DNA of 64,000 nt. Source: Diaphorobacter aerolatus. Lineage in GTDB: Bacteria; Pseudomonadota; Gammaproteobacteria; Burkholderiales; Burkholderiaceae_C. Shown in pieces: positions 58,133-64,000 of the stretch. The notes beneath the pieces are model-generated. The model had not been told where the DNA came from. It did no database searches and saw nothing but the letters and a program-made list of their open reading frames with translations. The DNA is taken from contig NZ_CP060783.1 of the NCBI RefSeq assembly GCF_014489535.1, positions 496,001 through 560,000 on the forward strand, read 5' to 3'. The position numbers and the translations under genes are program-made. Position 1 is the stretch's first letter. Every line of letters begins with the position of its first letter.

Positions 58133-59788
58133 TCAAGCCCGAAACTTGTTGGTGATGGGATAGCGCCAATCCTTGCCGAAACTGCGCCGCGTCACGCGCA
58201 CGCCGACGGCGGCCTGGCGACGCTTGTATTCGTTGATCTTAATGAGTCGCGTGACCCGGTCGACGTCGGCCTGCGAAAAACCCGCAGCAACGATGTCGGC
58301 AATCGCCTCGTCGCGCTCCATGTAGCGCTCGACGATGGCATCCAGCACCTCATAGGGCGGCAGGCTGTCCTGGTCTTTCTGGTCGGGACGCAACTCGGCA
58401 CTGGGCGGACGCGTGATGATGCGCTCGGGAATGGGATTGAGTCCCGTGCCGAACGGATCGTGCGCGTTGCGCCAGCGCGCCAGCGCAAACACGCGCGTCT
58501 TGAGCACGTCCTTGATGACCGCAAAGCCACCTGCCATGTCGCCATACAGCGTGCAATAGCCGGTCGCCATCTCGCTCTTGTTGCCGGTGGTGAGCACCAG
58601 CGAACCAAATTTGTTGGACAGCGCCATCAGCAACATGCCGCGAATGCGCGCCTGTAGATTCTCTTCGGTCGTGTCTTCGGGCAGCCCGGCGAAATCTGCC
58701 GCGAGCGCGGCCTTGAACGCCTCGAACTGCGGCGCGATGGCGATTTCCTGGTATTGCACGTGCAAACGCGCTGCCATCTCGCGTGCGTCGATCCAGCTGA
58801 TGTCCGCCGTATAGGGCGACGGCATCATCACGGTGCGAACGCGGTCGGCACCGAGCGCATCGACAGCAACCGCCAGAACCAGAGCCGAATCAATGCCTCC
58901 TGACAGCCCCAGCACGACGCCCGGGAAACCGTTCTTGCCAATGTAGTCGCGCACGCCGGTCACGAGCGCGGCCCAGAGTTCGGCCTCCCAGCTCATCACC
59001 GGAGCCAGGTCGCCGGACAGGCGAATCGCGCCTCCCTGCACTTGCTGCACGTTCACCGACGCCAGTTCCTCGGCAAACGACGCCGCGCGCATCGCCACCT
59101 GGCCATCGGCATTCAACGCGAACGACGCACCTTCAAAGACCACCTCGTCCTGTCCGCCGTAGAGGTGCGCGTAGACCAATGGCAGACCGGTTTCCGCCAC
59201 GCGTGCCCGCATGGCATTCTCACGCTCCACGGTCTTTCCCAAATGAAATGGCGATGCGTTGATGCAGACAAGGAGTTGCGCTCCGGCATTCGCCGCCGCC
59301 TTTGCGGGCTCGGCATACCAGGCGTCTTCGCAGATCAGCAGCCCCATGCGCACGCCATCGACCTCGAACACGCAGGTGTCGTTTCCGGGGATGAAATAAC
59401 GTTGCTCGTCGAAAACCTCATAGTTGGGCAGACGCTGCTTCGCGTAGGTCTGCTCGATGCGGCCGTTGCGGATCACGCTGGCCGCGTTGTGGCAACGATG
59501 GCCAGGTTCATTGGCAATGCCATCGGGATGACCGACGACCAGCGTGAGATCGGCGAATCCGGCCGTCGCGGTCGCGATCTCGGCGAGCGCCTTGTCACAC
59601 GCCGACAGGAATGCGGGACGCAGATACAGGTCTTCTGCCGCGTACGCGGTGAGCGCGAGTTCCGGCGTGAGCAGCAGGCGCGCGCCCTGCGCGTGCGCCT
59701 CGCGCGCGGCCTCGATGATCTTCTGGGTGTTGCCCGGGATGTCGCCCACAACGAAGTTGAGCTGGGCAATGCTGATGGGGAATGACAT
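58133..59788 (-). CDS. nadE: Glutamine-dependent NAD(+) synthetase NadE
   Basis: 551 residues from ATG 59788. N-terminal nitrilase-like glutaminase: Glu in LLTPELALTAY, Lys in QRLPNYEVFDEQRYF, Cys in LLICEDAWY. C-terminal NAD synthetase with P-loop GLSGGIDSALVL and NKSEMATGYCTLYGDMAGG. Amidates deamido-NAD. The same window carries nadA and nadB. Confidence 0.96.
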   Translation of the reverse strand: MSFPISIAQLNFVVGDIPGNTQKIIEAAREAHAQGARLLLTPELALTAYAAEDLYLRPAFLSACDKALAEIATATAGFADLTLVVGHPDGIANEPGHRCHNAASVIRNGRIEQTYAKQRLPNYEVFDEQRYFIPGNDTCVFEVDGVRMGLLICEDAWYAEPAKAAANAGAQLLVCINASPFHLGKTVERENAMRARVAETGLPLVYAHLYGGQDEVVFEGASFALNADGQVAMRAASFAEELASVNVQQVQGGAIRLSGDLAPVMSWEAELWAALVTGVRDYIGKNGFPGVVLGLSGGIDSALVLAVAVDALGADRVRTVMMPSPYTADISWIDAREMAARLHVQYQEIAIAPQFEAFKAALAADFAGLPEDTTEENLQARIRGMLLMALSNKFGSLVLTTGNKSEMATGYCTLYGDMAGGFAVIKDVLKTRVFALARWRNAHDPFGTGLNPIPERIITRPPSAELRPDQKDQDSLPPYEVLDAIVERYMERDEAIADIVAAGFSQADVDRVTRLIKINEYKRRQAAVGVRVTRRSFGKDWRYPITNKFRA

Positions 59789-59997
59789 GGTGGGAGAAAG
59801 AGAGACTGCGGGCAATTATGTCATCGCGTTTTCAATTTCGTGGGTCGCGGTACAAAACCCGCAGCGCACTGCTCAAAAACAAGGCAGCCTTGGCCGAAAC
59901 CGGCTCGCCCGCGTGGGGCCGCTCATCTCCCTCCATTTTCGAGGGTGAGCACTTTGCGCCATCATCATGACTCCCCATTTTTCCTCCGAGCCGCCAA

Positions 59998-61194
59998 TTG
60001 CCCGCTGAATCGAAGTCCCCATCCGTCGAAGAACCAGCCAGCTACTCGCTGGAGTTGCTGGACTCCGCACTCAAGGTCGATGCTGCTGCCTGGGACCGAC
60101 TGCTCGCAAGCCAAAGCCATCCCACGCCGTTCATGCGCCACGCCTACCTCGCCGCAATGGAGAGCAGCCGAAGCGCCACCCCGGAGACTGGCTGGACGCC
60201 CGTGTTCTGCCTGCTCAAAAAGAACGGCACGCTCGAAGCAGCCTGCGCCCTCTATGCCAAGACGCACTCCTACGGCGAGTACGTTTTTGACTGGGCGTGG
60301 GCCGACGCCTACCAGCGGCACGGCCTGACCTACTACCCCAAGGGCGTGCTCGCCGTGCCGTTCACACCCGTTCCGGGCAGCCGGTTGCTTGCGGTGAGCG
60401 GCGAGGCGCGCACCCTGCTGCTCAAAGGATTGATCGACTGGGCAGAGGAAGCCGAGCTTTCGTCGATCCATATGCTGTTTGCAAGCGACGCCGACCTACG
60501 GGCGGCCACCGATCTCGGCCTGATGCTGCGCCACACCGTGCAGTTCCATTGGCACAACCGTCATCCGCATACTGGCGAAGTCTTTGAGTCGTTCGATGAT
60601 TTTCTCGCCTCGCTCAATCAGGAAAAACGCAAGAAGATCCGGCAGGAACGCCGTCGCGTGCACGATGCCGGCATTGAATTCGACATCATCGAAGGCCCGC
60701 AATTGAGCAACGCGGACTGGGATTTCTTCTACGATTGCTACGAGCGCACCTATCTCGAACACGGCAACGCTCCCTACCTGACCCGTTCGTTCTTTGAACG
60801 CATGCAGCGCGACATGCCCGAAAACTGGGTGCTGTTCATTGCGCGCCAGGGCGATGCGCGCATCGCCTCCAGCCTGATCGCCGTTCAGGACGGCGTTGCT
60901 TATGGCCGCTACTGGGGAGCGCTCGCGCGCGTGGACAATCTGCATTTCGAGACCTGCTACTACCAGCCGCTGCAGTGGTGCATTGAGCGCGGACTCGCCC
61001 GTTTTGAAGGCGGCGCTCAGGGACAGCACAAGATGGCCCGTGCATTGATGCCGGTGCAGACCCACAGCGCGCACTGGCTCGCCCATCCTGGATTTGCCGA
61101 GGCCGTCGAGCGCTTTCTCGAACGCGAAGGCCAGGGTATCGCGCAATACATGGACGAACTGAACGACCGCAGCCCGTTCAAACGCAATCCCTAG
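59998..61194 (+). CDS. FemAB/peptidogalycan-like GNAT protein
   Basis: 398 residues from a TTG start at 59998; no better start is visible. Two-part GNAT-like fold of the DUF482/FemAB type: PTPFMRHAYLAAMESS near the start, KRKKIRQERRRVHDAGIEFDIIEG, and CYYQPLQWCIERGLARFEGGAQGQHKMARALMPV, EGGAQGEHK-like. Family members are predicted aminoacyl- or acyl-transferases; substrate unknown. Divergent from nadE. Confidence 0.85.
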   Translation: MPAESKSPSVEEPASYSLELLDSALKVDAAAWDRLLASQSHPTPFMRHAYLAAMESSRSATPETGWTPVFCLLKKNGTLEAACALYAKTHSYGEYVFDWAWADAYQRHGLTYYPKGVLAVPFTPVPGSRLLAVSGEARTLLLKGLIDWAEEAELSSIHMLFASDADLRAATDLGLMLRHTVQFHWHNRHPHTGEVFESFDDFLASLNQEKRKKIRQERRRVHDAGIEFDIIEGPQLSNADWDFFYDCYERTYLEHGNAPYLTRSFFERMQRDMPENWVLFIARQGDARIASSLIAVQDGVAYGRYWGALARVDNLHFETCYYQPLQWCIERGLARFEGGAQGQHKMARALMPVQTHSAHWLAHPGFAEAVERFLEREGQGIAQYMDELNDRSPFKRNP

Positions 61195-61239
61195 AACCAC
61201 AACCAACGCGACAGGCTGTATCTCCCAGCGTTGTCCGTT

Positions 61240-61767
61240 CTAAGTCTCAGTCGCCGCAGTTGCCTGTTGCAGTATCCCCAACTCCGCGGGGCTGAGGAGC
61301 GCAGCGATATCCACCACGATCAGCATCTGCCCATCCGCTTGGGCGATCCCGCGCACATAGGCGGTGTCCATCGCGCCCTGAAAATGCGGCGCCGCCTTGA
61401 TGGCATCGACCGGCAGCGCCACCACATCGGCGACAGCATCCACCACCGCACCAAGCAACATGTCGCCGACCCTGAGCACGACGATCACCGTGAACGCGTC
61501 GTAGCTCGCTTGCGCGCAGCGCAGTTTCAACCGCAAATCCACCACCGGCACGATCATCCCACGCAGGTGAATCACGCCCTTGATGAATTCCGGCGCATGT
61601 GCCATGCGCGTAGGCACCTCGTACGAGCGAATCTCCTGCACGCTCAAAATATCGATGCCGTACAGTTCCTCTCCCAGCCGAAACGTCAGGTACTTGGAAG
61701 TCGGAACACTGGGCGTCTGCGCCCCACGAAGCGGTGGGCCGGAACGCAGAGGAGAAGTGAGCAGCAT
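61240..61767 (-). CDS. CheW-like chemotaxis adaptor
   Basis: 175 residues if started at ATG 61767 (MLLTSPLRSG). CheW core: KYLTFRLGEELYGIDILSVQEIRSYEVPTRMAHAPEFIKGVIHLRGMIVPVVDLRLKL, VVVL-VGDMLLGAVVDAVADVVALP, and ADGQMLIVVDIAALLS. Links receptors to CheA. It is isolated here, away from other che genes. Confidence 0.9.
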   Translation of the reverse strand: MLLTSPLRSGPPLRGAQTPSVPTSKYLTFRLGEELYGIDILSVQEIRSYEVPTRMAHAPEFIKGVIHLRGMIVPVVDLRLKLRCAQASYDAFTVIVVLRVGDMLLGAVVDAVADVVALPVDAIKAAPHFQGAMDTAYVRGIAQADGQMLIVVDIAALLSPAELGILQQATAATET

Positions 61768-62030
61768 GATGCAAAGAATGGCGGGCCGAACTGGCCGCGC
61801 CATGTTATCAAGCTCCTGGCAATGCCGCGCAAGTACCCACAACGATCCGAGCCCTGAACTTCAGACGTAGTCCAGATCGCCCGATTTCGCGCCAATGAAG
61901 CGTCGATTCGGTGCACGCAGGCTGCTTAAGCCGCACGTTGCAATTGCAAACCGATTTCTGCGTTGCGGGCCAAACCAGATTTCACATTCTGTGGCTATGA
62001 TTATCGATTCGTCAACAAACTATAACCACC

Positions 62031-63101
62031 ATGCTGCAGCATATCTGGCGAGTGCGGGGACTACGCGCTCTTGGTATTGTGTCCCTCCCCTTTGTTCTGA
62101 CTGGCTGTGCGGCATGGATGCAGCTTACCGGCGAATCCGAAGAAAATGCGGCACAGCCTGCCGAGGCGGCGCAGGTTGCGGAAGAGTCCGTCGCTGCGTA
62201 CAACCGAAACGATCAATCCCCAGGCTTCTTCAGAATGAAGATGGGTACTTATCTGGTCACCGTTCTATATGACGGGAGTTTCGAAATCAACAGCAAGCTG
62301 ATGAAAGGCCGCACTCAAGCGCAGATTCTGAATCTGTTGAAGTTGTCGAAACAGCCGCGCGCAGTTCGCACTTCGGTGAACGCTTTCCTGCTTGACGACG
62401 GAGAGCGCGTGATCCTGGTGGATGCGGGTGCGTCGACTGCCTTGGGGACAAGCATGGGCAAGCTCGCTACCAGCCTCCAGATGTCGGGATACAAGCCCGA
62501 TAGCGTCCAATTCATCCTACTCACGCACCTGCACCCCGATCATGACGGTGGTTTGAATGTGGACGGCGCCGCGGCGTTTCCCAACGCGGAGGTTTACGTG
62601 CCGGAGCAGGAGGCGGCCTATTGGCTCTCGGGCGAGCGCGGCAAGGACAACCTGCCCGTCTACAAAGGCGGGCTTGGATCGACGGCAGCCTATAAAGAAG
62701 CGGGAAAATTTCATACCTTCACCGTCGGAAGCTCACCGATTCCTGGTGTGCAATCGGTTCCATTGCCGGGTCACACGCCGGGCCACACCGGGTATCGCAT
62801 TCGCTCGGGCAAGGAAAGTATGTTGATTTGGGGAGACGTGGTGCACAACGCGGCCTTGCAGCTCAGCGATCCCACGATCACCGTCGAGTTCGACATGGAC
62901 CAGAGCAAGGCGCGAGCCACGCGTGCCAAGGCCTTGAAGGACGCAGCCACATCGGGTGAATGGATTGCGGGATCACACCTGCCGTTTCCCGCGATTGGAC
63001 GAGTTCAGGCTGCCGGCAAGACAAGCTACCGTTGGCTACCAATCGACTACGCCCAGGCCATGATGGATGCCGATACCCGGCAACCAATGGACGGCAAGTG
63101 A
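62031..63101 (+). CDS. Metallo-beta-lactamase-fold hydrolase, predicted lipoprotein
   Basis: 356 residues. Lipobox LTGC (Cys about 26) after a signal peptide. Metal motif THLHPDHDGG (HxHxDH), further His in PLPGHTPGHTGY and Asp in LIWGDVVHN, and His in GSHLPFPAIGRV. Resembles the AHL-lactonase/YtnP-like MBL group, but lactonase activity is not provable from sequence. Periplasmic, lipid-anchored. Confidence 0.88.
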   Translation: MLQHIWRVRGLRALGIVSLPFVLTGCAAWMQLTGESEENAAQPAEAAQVAEESVAAYNRNDQSPGFFRMKMGTYLVTVLYDGSFEINSKLMKGRTQAQILNLLKLSKQPRAVRTSVNAFLLDDGERVILVDAGASTALGTSMGKLATSLQMSGYKPDSVQFILLTHLHPDHDGGLNVDGAAAFPNAEVYVPEQEAAYWLSGERGKDNLPVYKGGLGSTAAYKEAGKFHTFTVGSSPIPGVQSVPLPGHTPGHTGYRIRSGKESMLIWGDVVHNAALQLSDPTITVEFDMDQSKARATRAKALKDAATSGEWIAGSHLPFPAIGRVQAAGKTSYRWLPIDYAQAMMDADTRQPMDGK

Positions 63102-63168
63102 GTTGGAACCCGGGATTGCCTGCATCAATCGAATCGAATCAAATCGACACGCAGTGAATCCCCAAACA

Positions 63169-63195
63169 AAAATGGCTCCTGCGAGGAGCCATTTT
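63169..63195. terminator. Bidirectional rho-independent terminator
   Basis: AAAATGGCTCCT-GCG-AGGAGCCATTTT, a perfect 12-bp stem with A/T tracts on both sides, between the convergent MBL gene and tssQ. Confidence 0.9.
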
Positions 63196-63212
63196 CGTTA
63201 CCGGGGCACACC

Positions 63213-63721
63213 CTATTTCGACGTTTTGCTCACGTCGGCTTTTGCCTGCTTGAACGCTGGCCCCATACGGGATGACCACTTTCCGCGTTGCTCAATTCAA
63301 ACGCGGGATCAATTTTCAACAGTTGCAGAAAGGTTGCGCGGCACTGATTTGCGTTGTTGTTCACGCAATAACTGAACGCAAGATATTTGAGCGACTTGAT
63401 CTGTAGCTCCGGCCATGCACGGCTGAATACCGGCTCACGGAAGATCCGAATGGCATCAGGATAATTGCCATCGTTGTATTGAGCCAGCCCTTCGGCAAAC
63501 CGCCGCTCCACAGCCGTCAGCGCCGCATTGTCGTTGGTTGCAGTCGGTTCTGCCTCAATGCGCTCGGCGCGAGACGTCGGCGGGGGTGGTGGCTCGGGTG
63601 GAGGTGGCTGAACCGGTATCTCTACGGGCGGCTCTGCTTTTTTGGGCGGCGCGCTTTCACAACCGCTCAATACCAAGAGGGCCACGACAACCGGGGCCAG
63701 CACATGAACATTTTTGAGCAT
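63213..63721 (-). CDS. tssQ: TssQ-family type VI secretion lipoprotein (frameshifted)
   Basis: About 169 residues. Lipobox VLSGC (Cys 21), a Pro-rich stretch (EIPVQPPPPEPPPPPT), then a TPR-like domain (ALTAVERRFAEGLAQYNDGNYPDAIRIFREP ... YLAFSYCVNNNANQCRATFLQLLKIDPAFEL). TssQ lipoproteins belong to some betaproteobacterial T6SS loci. Frame breaks near 63266; one extra C restores HPVWGPAFKQAKADVSKTSK with stop at 63213. Confidence 0.85.
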
Positions 63722-63798
63722 CTCGTCTATTCCTTCGTTGACTCGGGAGTGGCGGGACTGCCAGCGCCGCTACGGTGAATCCCCAGCGGTTCTGGCAA

Positions 63799-64000
63799 TC
63801 AGCGGCCAAATTTGTAGCTTACGGAGGCATCTTTCTTGTCCTCCACTTTCACACTGGTGCTGTAGCTTGGAAAGTCGGCATTCTCGATCACTATACGGTG
63901 GTCACCTTCCGGCAACCACATCCTAACCATTGGCGGTGACGTGCCTTTTTCCACGCCGTTGACAATCACCTTGCCCCAGGGCCTGATCGCAAATTTCACG
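63799..64000 (-). CDS. C-terminus of a PEGA-like-domain protein, 5' end outside window
   Basis: The last about 66 residues: RPWGKVIVNGVEKGTSPPMVRMWLPEGDHRIVIENADFPSYSTSVKV is a PEGA-like surface-repeat fold (PWGxVxVDGxxxGxTPP, LPxGxHxI). In T6SS loci such tails often end a serine/threonine protein kinase next to tssQ (inference). The reading frame continues beyond the window. Confidence 0.7.
   Translation of the reverse strand, partial: VKFAIRPWGKVIVNGVEKGTSPPMVRMWLPEGDHRIVIENADFPSYSTSVKVEDKKDASVSYKFGR

Noticed and set aside
59967..59998. ATG at 59967 as the true start of the FemAB-like gene
   Set aside because: That frame stops after 13 codons and would need two base changes, not one, to join the gene; the TTG at 59998 is kept.

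Overview
The window is GC-rich bacterial chromosome with compact gene packing. Gene content and order (DUF934-cysD-cysN, ECF sigma-DUF3619-DUF3106-RDD, thiOSGE behind a TPP riboswitch, TssQ, CZB protein) point to a betaproteobacterium of the Burkholderiales, most likely Comamonadaceae (Comamonas/Delftia/Acidovorax-like). This is inferred from gene content, not from a marker gene. I saw no rRNA, tRNA, CRISPR array or intact insertion sequence.

Layout. 1-1.8 kb: end of a CoA-metabolism operon (thiolase, nitroreductase). 1.9-8.3 kb: a broken response regulator and a methionine ABC transporter whose metQ is separated from metNI by two unrelated genes (a DUF6817-like protein and an unknown membrane-anchored protein). 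8.6-12.2 kb: an SRPBCC protein, an AT-richer islet with a deuterolysin-like metallopeptidase and a lipoprotein, then sulfate-binding protein. 12.4-16.8 kb: yggX with a second partial yggX tail, a LysR/oxidoreductase pair, mnmC. 17-23.3 kb: sulfate assimilation (cysI, DUF934, cysD, cysN; no cysH), ferredoxin and ferredoxin reductase. 23.6-30.7 kb: a five-gene operon for making and exporting a polysaccharide (zinc-ribbon regulator, processive GT2, TolC-like/TIM-barrel fusion, HlyD-like protein, GalE). 30.7-37.2 kb: a CZB zinc-sensor protein with strong upstream dyads, then thiamine genes (cytX, thiD, TPP riboswitch, thiO-S-G-E). 37-45 kb: fatty-acid beta-oxidation genes, a Crp-type regulator, a TRIC channel, nadA-nadB behind a palindromic operator, an IclR regulator. 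45-52 kb: pbpG, leuA with a leucine-rich leader and attenuator, ilvC-ilvH-ilvB. 52-59.8 kb: ECF sigma module, thiosulfate dehydrogenase pair, dgkA, a LOG protein, PII protein, nadE. 60-64 kb: FemAB-like protein, CheW, an MBL lipoprotein, and the edge of what looks like a type VI secretion locus (TssQ and a PEGA-like C-terminus).

A dominant feature is about 20 single-base losses, almost all in C/G runs and on both strands. They break otherwise canonical genes, including housekeeping genes such as ilvB, nadB, thiG and mnmC. Adding one base back restores frame and family length nearly every time, so I read these as homopolymer errors of the sequence and annotate the genes full length. The metallopeptidase lesion is different: a base substitution puts a stop codon exactly where the catalytic Glu of HExxH should be, so it is more likely real. 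The most interesting candidate system is the polysaccharide operon at 23.6-30.7 kb, with an outer-membrane-channel/glycosidase-like fusion and a six-CxxC regulator.
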